DNA of 64,000 bases from Janthinobacterium sp. TND4EL3 (GCF_900156175.1 NZ_FTMV01000012.1:124001-188000); one strand, 5' to 3'. Shown: positions 34,903-47,810, counted from the first letter of the stretch. Made by a program: numbers and translations. The notes: a model not told the origin generated them from the sequence alone.

Positions 34903-35958
34903 ATGGGCACTCGACTAGGAGATTTGGTCGAACGCTTCGGCGGACAGTTGGCGGGCGAGCCCAACCTGGAAGTTTCAGGGATCGCCCCTCTGGCTGACGC
35001 CGGCGCTTCGCACATCAGCTTTCTCAGCAATAGCAAATTCCGCGCACAGGCGGCGCAAAGCGGCGCCGCCGCGCTGATCCTCACGCCGGCAGACGATGCG
35101 CTGATCGGCGCCGAGTATGCGGGCGCGCGCATCGTCACACCGAATCCCTATGTGTATTTTGCACGCGCGGCGCAGTACTTCGCCGCGCTGCATGAAATCA
35201 AGGCGCCAATCGGCATTCATCCGGGCGCCTTTGTCGACGCGGGCGCGCAGGTGGACGCCAGCGCTTCGATCGGCGCCCATGCGGTGATCGAGGCGGGCGC
35301 CGTGATCGGCGCCGGCTGCGTCATCGGTCCCGGCTGCGTGGTGGGGCGCGACGCCGTCATCGGTGCGGGTACCCAGTTGTTCGCCAACGTGACCTTCCAC
35401 GCGCGCTGCGTGATCGGCCAGCGCGGCATCATCCACTCGGGCGCCGTGATCGGCACCGACGGTTTCGGCTTCGCCAACGAAGGCGGCGTGTATATCAAGA
35501 TTCCGCAGACGGGCAGGGTGGTGATCGGTGACGATGTCGATATCGGCGCCAATACCACCATCGACCGAGGTGCACTGGCCGACACCATCATCGAAGACGG
35601 CGTCAAACTGGACAACCAGATCCAGATCGGCCACAACTGCCACATTGGCGCGCATACGGCCATGGCCGGCTGCGTCGGCGTGGCCGGCAGCGCCATCATC
35701 GGCAAATACTGCACCTTTGGCGGCGCCGCCATGGTGCTGGGCCACCTGACGATCGCCGACCGCGTTCACGTCGGCTCGGGCAGCATGGTATCGCGCTCGA
35801 TCGCCGAACCTGGCCAGTACACGGGTTTTTATCCGCTGGCCAAGAACGCCGACTGGGAAAAGAGCGCCGCCATCGTGCGCAACCTGTCAAGCATGCGCGA
35901 GAAGATCCGCGCGCTTGAAAAAACAATTAAAACACTGACCACGCAAGACGAAAAATGA
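34903..35958 (+). CDS. lpxD: UDP-3-O-acylglucosamine N-acyltransferase
   Basis: LpxD adds the second 3-hydroxyacyl chain to UDP-3-O-acylglucosamine in lipid A synthesis. It has 351 residues: an N-terminal uridine-binding domain, then left-handed beta-helix hexapeptide repeats from about residue 105, with the catalytic histidine region [16 protein letters not shown]. The C-terminal helix binds acyl carrier protein. Its stop overlaps the fabZ start by four bases. Confidence 0.98.
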   Translation: MGTRLGDLVERFGGQLAGEPNLEVSGIAPLADAGASHISFLSNSKFRAQAAQSGAAALILTPADDALIGAEYAGARIVTPNPYVYFARAAQYFAALHEIKAPIGIHPGAFVDAGAQVDASASIGAHAVIEAGAVIGAGCVIGPGCVVGRDAVIGAGTQLFANVTFHARCVIGQRGIIHSGAVIGTDGFGFANEGGVYIKIPQTGRVVIGDDVDIGANTTIDRGALADTIIEDGVKLDNQIQIGHNCHIGAHTAMAGCVGVAGSAIIGKYCTFGGAAMVLGHLTIADRVHVGSGSMVSRSIAEPGQYTGFYPLAKNADWEKSAAIVRNLSSMREKIRALEKTIKTLTTQDEK

Positions 35959-36449
35959 CTACTGAAAAAAAGACCCTCGACATCCTCGCCATCAAATCGC
36001 TGCTGCCGCACCGTTACCCGTTGCTGCTGGTGGACCGCGTGCTGGACTGGGAAGCGAACAAATCCATTACCGCCATCAAGAACGTGACGGTCAACGAAGA
36101 GTTCTTCCAGGGCCACTTCCCGCACAAGCCGGTCATGCCCGGCGTGTTGATGATTGAAGCGCTGGCGCAGACGGCTGCCCTGCTGTCGTTCCTGACCATG
36201 GGCGTGAAACCGGACGAGAATTCTGTGGTGTATTTCGTCGGCATCGACAATGCGCGCTTCAAGCGTCCCGTCGAGCCGGGCGATCAGCTGAAGATGGACG
36301 TGGAAATCCTGCGCGTCTCGCGCGGCATCTGGAAGTACAAGGCAGTCGGCTCCGTTGACGGCAAAGTGGCGCTGGAAGCGGAACTGATGTGCACCATCCG
36401 CAGCGCACAGGATGCGAGCCAGTCTGCGAGCCAGCCAGCGGGGCAGTGA
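35955..36449 (+). CDS. fabZ: 3-hydroxyacyl-ACP dehydratase FabZ
   Basis: This 164-residue hot-dog-fold enzyme dehydrates 3-hydroxyacyl-ACP in fatty acid elongation. The active site [11 protein letters not shown] (53-63) carries the histidine, and Glu68 follows in LMIEALAQ. It sits between lpxD and lpxA, which compete for the same 3-hydroxyacyl-ACP pool. The C-terminal 10 residues are Ser/Gln/Ala-rich and unlike the core. Stop and lpxA start overlap by one base. Confidence 0.98.
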   Translation: MTTEKKTLDILAIKSLLPHRYPLLLVDRVLDWEANKSITAIKNVTVNEEFFQGHFPHKPVMPGVLMIEALAQTAALLSFLTMGVKPDENSVVYFVGIDNARFKRPVEPGDQLKMDVEILRVSRGIWKYKAVGSVDGKVALEAELMCTIRSAQDASQSASQPAGQ

Positions 36450-37240
36450 TGGCGGCCATCCACTCGACGGCAGTCATCGATCCGAAGGCCGAGCTTGACA
36501 GCTCGGTCGAGGTGGGGCCGTACACCATCATCGGTCCGCACGTGCGCATCGGCGCCGGTACCCGGGTTGGCCCGCACGTGGTGATCGACGGCCACACGAC
36601 GATCGGCAGCGACAATCACCTGTTCCAGTTCTCTTCCATCGGCGCGCAGCCGCAGGATAAAAAATGGGCGGGCGAGCCGACGCGCCTGGAAATCGGCGAC
36701 CGCAACACCATCCGCGAATTCTGCACCTTCAACACGGGCACCGTGCAAGGCGGCGGCGTGACGCGCCTGGGCAATGACAACTGGATTTCGGCATACGTGC
36801 ACCTGGCGCACGACTGCCTGGTAGGCAATAACACGATTTTTTCGAACAATGCCCAGCTGGCGGGCCACGTGGAGATCGGCAACTGGGTCATCATGAGCGG
36901 TTTTGCCAACGTGCACCAGTTCTGCAAGATCGGCGCGCACGCCTTTGTCGGCATGAGCACCAGCCTGACACAGGACGTGCCGCCGTTCGTGCTGCTGAAC
37001 GGCAATCCGGCGCAGGCTCACGGTGTGAATATCGAGGGCCTGAAACGCCGCGGCTTTACGCGCGAGCAGATCAACGGCATCCGCACCGCGTATAAACTCA
37101 TCTACCGCTCGGGGCTGACCCTGGAAGAGTCCAAGGCAGCCCTGTTCGAAGAAGAGGCCGCATCATCGCCCGAGGTGGCGGAACACATTCGCGCCATGCG
37201 CGAATTCCTTGGCGTGGCGTCGCGTGGCATCGTCCGCTGA
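36449..37240 (+). CDS. lpxA: UDP-N-acetylglucosamine O-acyltransferase
   Basis: LpxA catalyses the first step of lipid A synthesis, acylating UDP-GlcNAc at O-3. It has 263 residues made of hexapeptide repeats with the catalytic histidine in AYVHLAHDCLVGNN, then a C-terminal helical domain. The start at 36449 (TGATG overlap with fabZ) gives [12 protein letters not shown]; an upstream in-frame codon is rejected. It overlaps the start of lpxB. Confidence 0.98.
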   Translation: MAAIHSTAVIDPKAELDSSVEVGPYTIIGPHVRIGAGTRVGPHVVIDGHTTIGSDNHLFQFSSIGAQPQDKKWAGEPTRLEIGDRNTIREFCTFNTGTVQGGGVTRLGNDNWISAYVHLAHDCLVGNNTIFSNNAQLAGHVEIGNWVIMSGFANVHQFCKIGAHAFVGMSTSLTQDVPPFVLLNGNPAQAHGVNIEGLKRRGFTREQINGIRTAYKLIYRSGLTLEESKAALFEEEAASSPEVAEHIRAMREFLGVASRGIVR

Positions 37241-38399
37241 CCAGGATCGCGGCCTGTCGGTCGCCATCGTCGCCGGCGAAGTGTCGGGCGACCTGCTGGC
37301 CAGCCGGCTGCTGTCCGGCCTCGTGCCGCAGCTGCCCGGTGCCCGTTTCCATGGCATCGGCGGCGAACACATGGCCAGGCAGGGTTTTGTGTCCGATTGG
37401 CCGCTCGACAAGTTGACCGTGCGCGGCCTGTTCGAGATCATTCCCCGTTACCGCGAAATCAAGGGCATCCAGAACGCGCTGCGCGACCAGCTGCTGGCCG
37501 AGCGGCCCGCCGTCTTCATCGGCGCCGATTATCCGGGCTTTAACCTGGGACTGGAACAGCAGCTCAAGGAAGGCGGCATCCCCACCGTGCACTACATCGG
37601 GCCACAGATCTGGGCCTGGCGCGGCGGACGCATCAAGAAAATTATCAAGGCCGTCTCGCACATGCTGGTGATTTTCCCGTTCGAGGAAGAGATCTACCGC
37701 AAGGCAGGCGTGCCCGTCACCTATGTCGGCCATCCGCTGGCCGAGATGATCCCGCTGCAGCCCGATGAAGCGGCCGCGCGCCGCACCCTGGGCTTGCCCG
37801 AGGATGCGAATGTGGTGACGCTGATGCCGGGCAGCCGCATGGGCGAACTCAAATACAATACAGTGGCCTTTGTCGGCGCCTGCAAACTGCTGCTGGCGCG
37901 CGACCGCTCCTTGCGCTTTGTCGCGCCCATGGCCGGCGAAAAACAGCGCCAGTACTTCCTGCAACTGATAGCAGAGGCTGGCTTGCAGGACGTCGAGATC
38001 ATGCTCACCGATGGCGGCTCGCACACGGCCATCTGCGCCGCCGATGCGGTGCTGGTGGCGTCCGGCACGGCGTCGCTGGAAGTGGCGCTGTACAAGAAGC
38101 CCATGGTCATCGCCTACAAGATGATGCGCGCCTCGTGGGAAATCATGCGCCACATGGGCTACCAGCCGTGGATAGGCTTGCCGAACATCCTGGCGCGCGA
38201 TTACCTGGTGCCCGAGCTGCTGCAGAATGCGGCCAGCCCCGAGGCGCTGGCCGACGCCATGTGGCGCCAGCTGAGCGACGTGCCGGGCCGCTTGCGCCTG
38301 GTGCAGCGCTTCACGGACATGCACCACAGCCTGCTGCGCGACAGCGCGCGCGAAAGCGCCAACGCGGTCATGCAGGTCATCGCGGCCCACCGCAAGTAA
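37224..38399 (+). CDS. lpxB: Lipid-A-disaccharide synthase
   Basis: LpxB joins UDP-2,3-diacylglucosamine and lipid X into the lipid A disaccharide. The N-terminal [18 protein letters not shown] is diagnostic, with the GT-B folded body and [10 protein letters not shown] typical. The start is uncertain: GTG at 37224 gives a normal short N-terminus of about 391 residues, while TTG at 37209 adds five residues. Either way the gene overlaps the end of lpxA, and no clear ribosome binding site is seen, so coupled translation is likely. Confidence 0.95.
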   Translation: MASSADQDRGLSVAIVAGEVSGDLLASRLLSGLVPQLPGARFHGIGGEHMARQGFVSDWPLDKLTVRGLFEIIPRYREIKGIQNALRDQLLAERPAVFIGADYPGFNLGLEQQLKEGGIPTVHYIGPQIWAWRGGRIKKIIKAVSHMLVIFPFEEEIYRKAGVPVTYVGHPLAEMIPLQPDEAAARRTLGLPEDANVVTLMPGSRMGELKYNTVAFVGACKLLLARDRSLRFVAPMAGEKQRQYFLQLIAEAGLQDVEIMLTDGGSHTAICAADAVLVASGTASLEVALYKKPMVIAYKMMRASWEIMRHMGYQPWIGLPNILARDYLVPELLQNAASPEALADAMWRQLSDVPGRLRLVQRFTDMHHSLLRDSARESANAVMQVIAAHRK

Positions 38400-38436
38400 G
38401 CACCGTTTCAATTGCAGTTCCAACCAAAGATTCAAC

Positions 38437-39075
38437 GTGAAAAATATCTATCCCGGCCTGTTTGACGACTTGCCATTCTCGCCCGACGACATCGTCTGCG
38501 GCGTCGACGAGGCAGGGCGCGGTCCGCTGGCCGGCCCCGTGTTTGCCGCCGCCGTGATCCTCGACCCGAACCAGCCCATCGACGGCTTGCGCGACTCGAA
38601 AAAACTCAGCGAAGCCAGGCGCGACCTTCTGGCGCCGCAGATCAAGGCCAAGGCCCTGGCCTGGGCCATCGCCGAAGCGTCGGAAGAGGAAATCGACCGC
38701 CTGAACATCCTGCAGGCGTCGATGCTGGCCATGCGCCGCGCCGTCGAAGCCCTGGCGACCGTGCCGACCCTGGCCCTGATCGACGGCAACCGCTGCCCCG
38801 TGATGCCGGTGCGCGGCATGGCCATCATCGGCGGCGACGACAAGGTCGATTCGATTTCCGCCGCCTCGATCTTGGCCAAGACGGCGCGCGACGCGGCGCT
38901 GGTGCACCTGCATGCGGCCTATCCCGAGTACTGCTTCGACCAGCACAAGGGCTATGGCACAAAATTGCACCTGGAGCGCCTGCACCTGCACGGCGCCTCG
39001 CCCGTGCACCGCCGCTCGTTCGCGCCCGTGCGCAACGTGATCGCCCTGTTCGGCGGGCAGGAGGTGGTCGCATGA
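38437..39075 (+). CDS. rnhB: Ribonuclease HII
   Basis: This 212-residue enzyme cuts RNA in RNA:DNA hybrids and removes single ribonucleotides. The active-site start is [14 protein letters not shown] ([20 protein letters not shown]), with later acidic residues in [12 protein letters not shown]. The start appears to be GTG at 38437. It follows lpxB by 37 bp and overlaps the next gene by four bases. Confidence 0.96.
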   Translation: MKNIYPGLFDDLPFSPDDIVCGVDEAGRGPLAGPVFAAAVILDPNQPIDGLRDSKKLSEARRDLLAPQIKAKALAWAIAEASEEEIDRLNILQASMLAMRRAVEALATVPTLALIDGNRCPVMPVRGMAIIGGDDKVDSISAASILAKTARDAALVHLHAAYPEYCFDQHKGYGTKLHLERLHLHGASPVHRRSFAPVRNVIALFGGQEVVA

Positions 39076-39857
39076 AGACGATTACCTCGCGCGACAATGC
39101 GCAATACAAGGAGTTATTGAAGCTGGCGGGCAGTTCGCAGGCGCGCCGCAAGTCCGGCCGCACCTTGCTCGACGGCGTGCACCTGTGCCAGTCGTACCTG
39201 CAGCTGCGCGGCATGCCGGAGCAGTGCATCGTCAGCGAAAGCGCCTTGCAGAACCCCGAAGTGGCGGACATCGTCGGTCAGCTGGAAAGCCAGCGCGCAC
39301 ACGTACTGGGCTTGCCCGATGCCTTGTATAACGCGGTGAGCCAGGTCGAGCACGGCGTAGGCGTGATGTTCCTCATCGAGACACCGGAACGGGCCGTCAC
39401 GCAGCCGCTGAGCGTGTCGGCCGTGCTGCTCGATAACCTGCAGGACCCGGGCAATGTGGGTTCCATCCTGCGCAGCGCCGCCGCCGCCGGCATCACGCAG
39501 GTGTACTGCAGCGCCGGCACGGCCTTCTGCTGGTCGCCCAAGGTGCTGCGCGCGGCGATGGGCGCGCACTTCGTGCTCGACATCTTTGAAAACGTCGACC
39601 TGGCGGCACTCGTATCGAACGCCAAGGTGGCGACGCTGGCCACCAGCGGCTACGCCACGCAGCGCCTGTACGATGTCGACCTGCGCCAGCCCGTCGCCTG
39701 GCTGTTCGGCCATGAAGGGCAGGGCGTGGCCGACGATTTATTATCGATGGCGACGCATCAGGTGGTCATTCCCCACCTGGGCCAGATCGAATCGCTGAAC
39801 GTGGCCGCCTGCGCCGCCGTATGCTTCTTCGAGCAGCTGCGCCAGGGCCAGTCCTGA
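39072..39857 (+). CDS. SpoU/TrmH-family RNA 2'-O-methyltransferase
   Basis: This 261-residue SPOUT enzyme has an N-terminal substrate-binding region (about 1-95) and a C-terminal knotted SpoU domain. The three motifs are present: [29 protein letters not shown] and [16 protein letters not shown]. It methylates ribose of rRNA or tRNA with S-adenosylmethionine; the exact target is not readable. It overlaps rnhB by four bases, a common neighbour pair in Burkholderiales. Confidence 0.9.
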   Translation: MKTITSRDNAQYKELLKLAGSSQARRKSGRTLLDGVHLCQSYLQLRGMPEQCIVSESALQNPEVADIVGQLESQRAHVLGLPDALYNAVSQVEHGVGVMFLIETPERAVTQPLSVSAVLLDNLQDPGNVGSILRSAAAAGITQVYCSAGTAFCWSPKVLRAAMGAHFVLDIFENVDLAALVSNAKVATLATSGYATQRLYDVDLRQPVAWLFGHEGQGVADDLLSMATHQVVIPHLGQIESLNVAACAAVCFFEQLRQGQS

Positions 39858-39878
39858 CATTTCACACCAAGGCCCGCC

Positions 39879-41090
39879 ATGCCTGATCATCCGGATTTTC
39901 CTTCGCTCGCCGACGGCGCCGCACGTGACGAGGCCTGGTGGCGCCAGGTAGCCGCGTTTTATCCCGCGCCGCCGGACGCCATTATCAATCTTGAGCACGG
40001 CTATTTCGGTGCCATGGCCGCGCCCGTGCAAGCGGCCTTCGAGCAGGCCGTGCGCTACACCAACGAGCAACTGAGTCCTTTCGTGCGCGGCGCGTTTACG
40101 CGCACGCAGGTGGATATACTGCGCCAGCGCGTCGCCGCACTGATCCACGCCGAGCCGCACGAGATCCTGCTGACACGCAGCGGTACCGAGTCCATGCAGG
40201 TGCTGATCGCGCAGTACCACGGCCTGGCGCCCGGCGATACGGTGTTGTGGAGTAATCTCGACTATCCGGCCATGCGCACGGCCATGCGCTGGCTGGCGCA
40301 GCGCCGTGGCGTCACCAGCACGCAAGTCGCATTGCGCTTGCCCATCGGCGATGACGAGATCATCGCCAGCTACGCGCAAGCCATGCGCCAGGCCGTCAAG
40401 CCCAAGTTGCTGCTGCTGTCGCAGGTGGCGCCGGCCAATGGCCAGCAAATGCCTGTGCAGGCCATCATGGCGCTGGCGCGCGAGCACGGCATCGACGTGC
40501 TGCTCGACAGCGCCCATGCGCTGGGGCAGATTGACGTGGACGTGCAGGCCATGGGCGCCGATTTCGCCGGTTTCAATCTGCACAAATGGCTGGGGGCACC
40601 GGCAGGACTCGGTGTCGTGTATATCCGCGCCTCGCAGCTGCACAAGATCGAGCCGCATTGTGGCGATGACGATTATCCGCTGGACGATATCCGCAGCCGC
40701 CTGCACATGGGCATGCCGCCCATCGGCGCCATCCTGGCCGCGCCAGCCGCGTTCGACTTCCATGCGCGCCTGGGTGGCACGCCGGCCAAGACCGAACGGC
40801 TGGCCTGGCTGCGCAATTACTGGGTCAGCCGCGCCGCGCAATTGCCCGGCGTGCAAATGCTGTCACCGCTTGATGCAAGGCGCGGCACGGCGCTGGTGGC
40901 CTTTGCCGTCGACGGCATGAGCGCGCGCGATCTGCAGCAAGCCTTGCTGCAGCGTTTTGGCATATTCACCGTGCAGCGCAATATCGGCGATGCCGACATC
41001 GTACGCGCCACGGTGGCCGTCACGACCACCACCGCTGAACTGGACCAATTGGTGGCGGCGCTGACGGTGCTGTCCCGCGAGGCGTTCTAG
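39879..41090 (+). CDS. Class V aminotransferase-fold PLP enzyme
   Basis: This 403-residue PLP enzyme resembles the isopenicillin N epimerase/cysteine desulfurase group. The cofactor lysine is in [13 protein letters not shown] near residue 236, preceded by the [10 protein letters not shown] aspartate motif. Substrate and reaction are not predictable from this alone: a racemase, lyase or desulfurase role is possible. It follows the SpoU gene by 21 bp and ends four bases into the convergent ppsR. Confidence 0.85.
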   Translation: MPDHPDFPSLADGAARDEAWWRQVAAFYPAPPDAIINLEHGYFGAMAAPVQAAFEQAVRYTNEQLSPFVRGAFTRTQVDILRQRVAALIHAEPHEILLTRSGTESMQVLIAQYHGLAPGDTVLWSNLDYPAMRTAMRWLAQRRGVTSTQVALRLPIGDDEIIASYAQAMRQAVKPKLLLLSQVAPANGQQMPVQAIMALAREHGIDVLLDSAHALGQIDVDVQAMGADFAGFNLHKWLGAPAGLGVVYIRASQLHKIEPHCGDDDYPLDDIRSRLHMGMPPIGAILAAPAAFDFHARLGGTPAKTERLAWLRNYWVSRAAQLPGVQMLSPLDARRGTALVAFAVDGMSARDLQQALLQRFGIFTVQRNIGDADIVRATVAVTTTTAELDQLVAALTVLSREAF

Positions 41091-41935
41091 TACTCGCGGC
41101 GGTTCGGCTTGATCTCTTGCAGGATCGTCGTCGAGATCTCCTCGATCGACTTGGTGGTCGAAGAGAGCCAGCGGATGCCTTCGCGTTTCATCATCTTTTC
41201 CGCCTCGTTGACCTCGTAACGGCAATTTTCGATGGCCGCATACTTGCTTCCAGCGCGTCTTTCGTTGCGTATTTCCGACAAACGTTCGGGCGTAATGCTC
41301 AATCCGAAAATTTTATTCTTAAATTCGTTCAGTGCCGTTGGCAGCTTTTCGCGCTCGAAATCGTCGGGAATCAGCGGGTAATTGGCCGCTTTGATGCCAT
41401 ATTGCATGGCCAGGTACAGGCTGGTCGGGGTCTTGCCAGAGCGTGAAACACCCACCAGAATGACATCGGCCGATGACAGGTTCTTGTGCGACTGCCCATC
41501 GTCGTGCGCCAGCGAGTAATTGATCGCCTCGATGCGGTTCTTGTATTCCTCGCTGTCGACGATGTTGTGCGAGCGGCCGATGGTGTGGGTCGACATCACG
41601 CCCAGCTCCTGCTCCAGCGGCGCGACGAAGGTCTGGATCAGGTCCATGTGCATGCCGCTGGACTTGCGGATCACGGCCGACAGGTCGTTTTTCACCAGGG
41701 TGGAGAAAATGATCGGACGCTGGCCGTCGGTGGCAAACGCCTCGTTGATCTTGCGCGCCGCCTCGTAGGCCTTGTCCATGGTGTCGATGAAGGGCAGGCG
41801 GATCTGGCGGAAGCGCAGGTCGAACTGGGTCAGCACCGAGTGGCCGAAGGTCTCGGCGGTGATGCCGGTACCGTCGGAAACGAAGAAAACGGTGCGGGCC
41901 GCGGCGGGCAGAGGGGGGCGTGGTTCTTGTGTCAT
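41087..41935 (-). CDS. ppsR: PEP synthase regulatory protein (kinase/pyrophosphorylase)
   Basis: This 282-residue DUF299 protein both inactivates PEP synthase, by ADP-dependent phosphorylation of a threonine, and reactivates it by phosphate-dependent dephosphorylation. The N-terminal [19 protein letters not shown] and the P-loop [17 protein letters not shown] are diagnostic. The ATG at 41935 is chosen over an upstream in-frame TTG at 41950. It is divergent from its target ppsA, the conserved arrangement. Confidence 0.95.
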   Translation of the reverse strand: MTQEPRPPLPAAARTVFFVSDGTGITAETFGHSVLTQFDLRFRQIRLPFIDTMDKAYEAARKINEAFATDGQRPIIFSTLVKNDLSAVIRKSSGMHMDLIQTFVAPLEQELGVMSTHTIGRSHNIVDSEEYKNRIEAINYSLAHDDGQSHKNLSSADVILVGVSRSGKTPTSLYLAMQYGIKAANYPLIPDDFEREKLPTALNEFKNKIFGLSITPERLSEIRNERRAGSKYAAIENCRYEVNEAEKMMKREGIRWLSSTTKSIEEISTTILQEIKPNRREY

Positions 41936-42087
41936 TGGTCTTCGGATCAAGATTGTGCGTCGTCATTTTGCGCCGCACAAGGTAAAATGGCTGTAACGGT
42001 ATGATTGTGCTGCACGACGCCAAGAATAACAAGAAGACTGTCGGTGCGCCTCGCGTAAAGATTTCTATCATCAGTAAGGGTGTCATT

Positions 42088-44520
<2,433 letters not shown>

Positions 44521-44546
44521 GCTTCTTTCGCGCTTTCTGAAAAACG

Positions 44547-44576
44547 CGCTGCCATGTCCTGGCAGCGGGTTTTTTT
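44547..44576 (+). terminator. Terminator after ppsA
   Basis: CGCTGCCA / TGGCAGCG with a 5-base loop, followed by GG and seven T. Clear rho-independent terminator. Confidence 0.9.
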
Positions 44577-44685
44577 ATGCGCCGTCACCCGCATCAAGTC
44601 CCTGGCGGATGGCGCACGCGCGTGAATGATGAGGTAGCGCAAGATCAGCTAAAATGATTCCACCAACACATTGACGGGAGTTCAT

Positions 44686-45183
44686 ATGGCAAGCAAGAAA
44701 CCGAGCAAAGCTGCAAAGATCGACATCGGCATTTCGGAAGCGGACCGCGCGAAGATCGCGGAAGGCCTGTCCGGCCTGCTGGCCGACAGCTACACCTTGT
44801 ACCTGATGACCCACAATTTCCACTGGAACGTGAAGGGGCCGATGTTCAATACCCTGCACCTGATGTTCATGACGCAGTACACGGAGCAATGGGGGGCACT
44901 GGACCTGATCGCCGAGCGCATCCGCGCCCTCGGCTATCCGGCGCCGGGCACGTACAAGGAATTCGTCAAGCTGGCCTCGATCAAGGAAATCGACGGCGTG
45001 CCGCCGGCCCTGGAAATGGTCAGCCACCTGGTGTCGGCGCAGGAAGCGACCGCGCGCACGGCGCGCCGCCTGTTCCCGCTGCTGGAAAAGGCCAACGACC
45101 AGCCAACGGCCGACCTGATCACGCAGCGCCTGGATTTGCATGAAAAGACGGCGTGGATGTTACGCAGCCTGCTGGAAGAGTAA
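44686..45183 (+). CDS. dps: Dps-family DNA-protecting ferritin-like protein
   Basis: This 165-residue Dps protein forms a dodecamer that oxidises and stores iron and shields DNA under stress. The ferroxidase segment HNFHWNVKGPMFNTLHLMF and the later EQWGALDLIAERIRALG are typical. The lysine-rich N-terminus (MASKKPSKAAK) is a likely DNA-contact tail. The ATG at 44686 follows GGGAG. It stands alone, with a terminator before it and a dispersed repeat after it; a TAAAAT hexamer at 44650-44655 could be its -10. Confidence 0.95.
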   Translation: MASKKPSKAAKIDIGISEADRAKIAEGLSGLLADSYTLYLMTHNFHWNVKGPMFNTLHLMFMTQYTEQWGALDLIAERIRALGYPAPGTYKEFVKLASIKEIDGVPPALEMVSHLVSAQEATARTARRLFPLLEKANDQPTADLITQRLDLHEKTAWMLRSLLEE

Positions 45184-45185
45184 GA

Positions 45186-45315
45186 ACACCTGCCAGTACC
45201 TGCTGCGCGTCGCGATGTGCGGCCGCCGATGCTCATTGCCTCGGCGGCCCCTTGCTTCGCACAATTGTGCTTCTCAGTCACAAATCACCTGCGCTCGCTA
45301 CGGTTTTGTCAGGTG
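45186..45315 (-). repeat. Dispersed repeat, copy 3 (downstream of dps)
   Basis: This is the reverse-orientation copy. Read on the minus strand it starts CACCTGACAAAACCGTAGCG and shows GTGACTGAGAAGCACAATTG, GAGCATCGGCGGCCGCA and GCGACGCGCAGCAGGT, as in copies 1 and 2. It starts three bases after the dps stop codon. Internal palindromes GCACAATTGTGC and GGCCGCCG...CGGCGGCC would fold in RNA. Confidence 0.88.
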
Positions 45316-45390
45316 CTGCACGTGCCGGCCCGGCGCCGCTAATTCGCCCCCGGCTATTGACGTCATCCGGAATTGCGTTAGACTGCTTGT

Positions 45391-45469
45391 ATATAGGTGT
45401 CTGGCAAGAATAATATCAGCTGGTATTACGCATTAAACCCCGTCGCTTATATAGGCTGCGGGGTTTTTT
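45391..45469 (+). ncRNA. Possible short leader RNA or sRNA upstream of nfeD
   Basis: TTGACG (45357-45362) and TAGACT (45379-45384), 16 bp apart, could be a promoter. A transcript from about 45391 would run into AAACCCCG (45435-45442) paired with CGGGGTTT (45459-45466) and a T run, a good terminator before nfeD. The result would be an RNA of about 80 nt, either an attenuated nfeD leader or a separate small RNA. The promoter is only moderate. Confidence 0.35.
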
Positions 45470-45498
45470 ATTTTCGGATTCAAATGGACGGAGGCATC

Positions 45499-45915
45499 AT
45501 GGCTGAATGGGTGGGCTGGTTTGTGGCGGCAGGCGTGGTATTGATCCTGGAATTGTTCACGGGCACGTTTTATCTGCTGATGATTGCCATTGGTGTCGGC
45601 GCTGGCGGATTGGTGGCGCTGGCAGGCGGTAATGGCAGCTGGCAGGCCGTCACGGCGGCCATTGTCGGCGTGGCGGCCACCCTGTTACTGCGGCGCAGCC
45701 GTTTTGGCAAGGCGGCGCGGCGCGATGCGGCCCAGGATCCGAATGTAAATCTCGATATCGGCCAAAGCGTGGCAGTCTCGCATTGGGTCGATGGCGTGGC
45801 GCGTGTCATGTATCGCGGCGCCTTGTGGGATGTGGAATTGATACCCGGCAGCGATACGCAGGCCGGTCATTACACCATACGTGCCGTGCGCGGCAGCCGT
45901 TTGATTGTTGGATAA
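45499..45915 (+). CDS. NfeD-like membrane protein
   Basis: This 138-residue short NfeD (NfeD1b type) has two or three N-terminal membrane helices (about residues 5-62) and a C-terminal soluble OB-fold domain (about 80-138, ending RAVRGSRLIVG). Such proteins pair with stomatin-type SPFH proteins, and the next gene is exactly that, 15 bp downstream. The ATG follows GGACGGAGG. The pair probably organises membrane protein quality control. Confidence 0.9.
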   Translation: MAEWVGWFVAAGVVLILELFTGTFYLLMIAIGVGAGGLVALAGGNGSWQAVTAAIVGVAATLLLRRSRFGKAARRDAAQDPNVNLDIGQSVAVSHWVDGVARVMYRGALWDVELIPGSDTQAGHYTIRAVRGSRLIVG

Positions 45916-45930
45916 CCTGGAGAGTGGATT

Positions 45931-46875
45931 ATGGAAGTAAACATCGGAAGCGTGTCGCTGATCTTGTTATTGCTGGCATTGGTATTTGTCTTCAAGACGG
46001 TCAATGTAGTGCCGCAGCAGCATGCCTGGGTAGTTGAACGCCTGGGTAAATTCCACGCCGTATTGGGACCCGGTCTGAATATCGTCGTGCCGTTTGTCGA
46101 CCGCATCGCCTACAAGCACGTGCTGAAGGAAATTCCGCTCGACGTGCCGCCGCAGGTGTGCATTACGCGTGATAACACCCAATTGCAGGTCGACGGCATA
46201 CTGTATTTCCAGATTACCGACGCCATGCGCGCTTCGTATGGTTCGTCGAATTATATCGCCGCCATTACGCAACTGGCGCAAACCACGCTGCGTTCGGTCA
46301 TCGGTAAAATGGAACTCGACAAGACATTTGAGGAGCGCGATCATATCAATACGGCCATCGTGAATGCCATCGATGAATCAGCCGCCAATTGGGGCGTGAA
46401 GGTATTGCGGTATGAAATCAAGGATCTGACGCCGCCGAAGGAAATCCTGCATGCCATGCAGGCGCAAATCACGGCCGAACGCGAAAAGCGTGCGCTGATC
46501 GCCGCATCGGAAGGGCGCAAGCAGGAACAGATCAATATTGCCAGCGGCGAGCGTGAAGCGAACATTGCCCGTTCGGAAGGCGAGAAACAAGCGTCCATCA
46601 ACCGTGCCGAGGGCCAGGCGACTGCTATCGTGGCCCTGGCGCAGGCCAGTGCCGAAGCGCTGCGCCAGGTGGGGGCTGCTATCCGTGAGCCAGGCGGTGA
46701 AGACGCAGTCAATCTGAAAGTTGCTGAACAGTATGTTGCTGCATTTGCGCAATTGGCAAAAACGAATAACTCGATTATCGTTCCCGCAAATATGGGTGAC
46801 ATGAGTGGCCTGATTGCGACTGCGATGCAGGTAGTGAAAAACCAGAAGCCGAAAAGCGGGGTTGCCATTCCCTGA
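45931..46875 (+). CDS. Stomatin/SPFH-domain protein (QmcA-like)
   Basis: This 314-residue protein has one N-terminal membrane helix (about 5-22) and an SPFH domain (about 25-200) with VVPQQHAWVVERLGKF and the VDGILYFQI strand. An Ala/Glu-rich coiled coil follows (about 180-250: EREKRALIAASEGRKQEQ). It oligomerises into a ring in the inner membrane and often modulates FtsH-type proteases. It forms a two-gene operon with the NfeD gene. Confidence 0.93.
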   Translation: MEVNIGSVSLILLLLALVFVFKTVNVVPQQHAWVVERLGKFHAVLGPGLNIVVPFVDRIAYKHVLKEIPLDVPPQVCITRDNTQLQVDGILYFQITDAMRASYGSSNYIAAITQLAQTTLRSVIGKMELDKTFEERDHINTAIVNAIDESAANWGVKVLRYEIKDLTPPKEILHAMQAQITAEREKRALIAASEGRKQEQINIASGEREANIARSEGEKQASINRAEGQATAIVALAQASAEALRQVGAAIREPGGEDAVNLKVAEQYVAAFAQLAKTNNSIIVPANMGDMSGLIATAMQVVKNQKPKSGVAIP

Positions 46876-46921
46876 GTACGCGGGTTGGCTAGTTATTCAA
46901 TAGTAACTGCTGTAGCAAGTG

Positions 46922-46943
46922 CCGCCCGCCTGATAGCGGGCGG
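46922..46943 (+). terminator. Hairpin after the stomatin gene
   Basis: CCGCCCGC / GCGGGCGG, a perfect 8-bp stem with a CTGATA loop, 46 bp after the stop. The tail is TTTGCATTTG, so the terminator is probable but not ideal. Confidence 0.7.
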
Positions 46944-47501
46944 TTTGCATTTGCAAGGGTGAATTAGGCAGTTGCAAGGGAATGGGCAATATGGCCTGAT
47001 TTGGCAGGGCAGGGTTTGTTATCTCATGTCGTGTTATGCTCCACTTGTCTGCATATTGCGCCTGGCATGCAGCGCTGATTTGTATTTTCGATTGCAGTGA
47101 GTACAGATGTGCCTGTCGCGGTGATTGATTTGATGAATGGGTGCCGTTGGGCATTTGATCTTCAGGAATAATGCAAGGGACGGAGATAGTATTGCTCCCA
47201 TGTTTTTTTGGAATCGCAATTTATTATTGCAATAAATTGCAATGAAACAAAAAGTGCTGCAAAATAAATGAGGAGAAGCACCGCATTGAATTTTCTCCTC
47301 GCTTCTTCTGCTCGGCATGCCGGCGTTGCCGCCTTCCCGTTTTTGCGGGCCGCATCGGCTTGCTGGTGATGGAAAGTGGGTATTTTGATAAAAGAAGTGT
47401 AAAAAACAGTCAAATCTTAAGAAAAATTGCCTCAGTCGCGTTACAATTGGATAGAATTTAACTGTTCAGTTATATTTTTCAACTCATACAAAGGAAATAT
47501 C
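46944..47501. other. Gene-free interval upstream of the H-NS gene
   Basis: About 560 bp without a supportable gene. Frames on the minus strand at 46897-47154 and 47034-47413 have no ribosome binding sites or family likeness. The right half is AT-rich (for example 47205-47275 and 47385-47490), as is common for promoters of nucleoid proteins. It presumably holds the H-NS promoter region. Confidence 0.5.
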
Positions 47502-47810
47502 ATGGATCTGTCCAGCTTATCCTTGTCTGAACTGCGCACGCTGCAGGACGACATCAAGAAGCAAATGAAGAAACGCGAGCAGGACGACTTGTCCAAAGCG
47601 CGCGAACAAATCCTGGCAATCGCGCAGAGCGTCGGTGTTTCGGTAAAAGATCTTGTCGGCACGGGCATCCGCGCTAAAACCGGTACCGTTGCTGTGCGCT
47701 ATCGCAATCCCGATGATCCAACTCAGCAATGGACTGGCCGTGGCCGTCAACCGAAATGGGTCAAAGAGTGGACCGATTCGGGCAAGTCGCGTGATCTGCT
47801 GAAGGTGTAA
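47502..47810 (+). CDS. H-NS family nucleoid protein
   Basis: This 102-residue H-NS/MvaT-class protein has an N-terminal coiled-coil oligomerisation region (about 1-45) and a C-terminal DNA-binding domain with YRNPDDPTQQWTGRGRQPKW, the core motif of betaproteobacterial H-NS (BpH3/Bv3F type). Such proteins bind AT-rich DNA in the minor groove and silence acquired genes. The ATG is preceded by AAGGAAATATC. An AT-rich promoter region suggests self-control. The prophage begins 2.4 kb away. Confidence 0.93.
   Translation: MDLSSLSLSELRTLQDDIKKQMKKREQDDLSKAREQILAIAQSVGVSVKDLVGTGIRAKTGTVAVRYRNPDDPTQQWTGRGRQPKWVKEWTDSGKSRDLLKV

Noticed and set aside
46897..47413. Minus-strand frames in the gap before the H-NS gene
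   Set aside because: No ribosome binding sites, no family likeness, and they cross the stomatin terminator hairpin.
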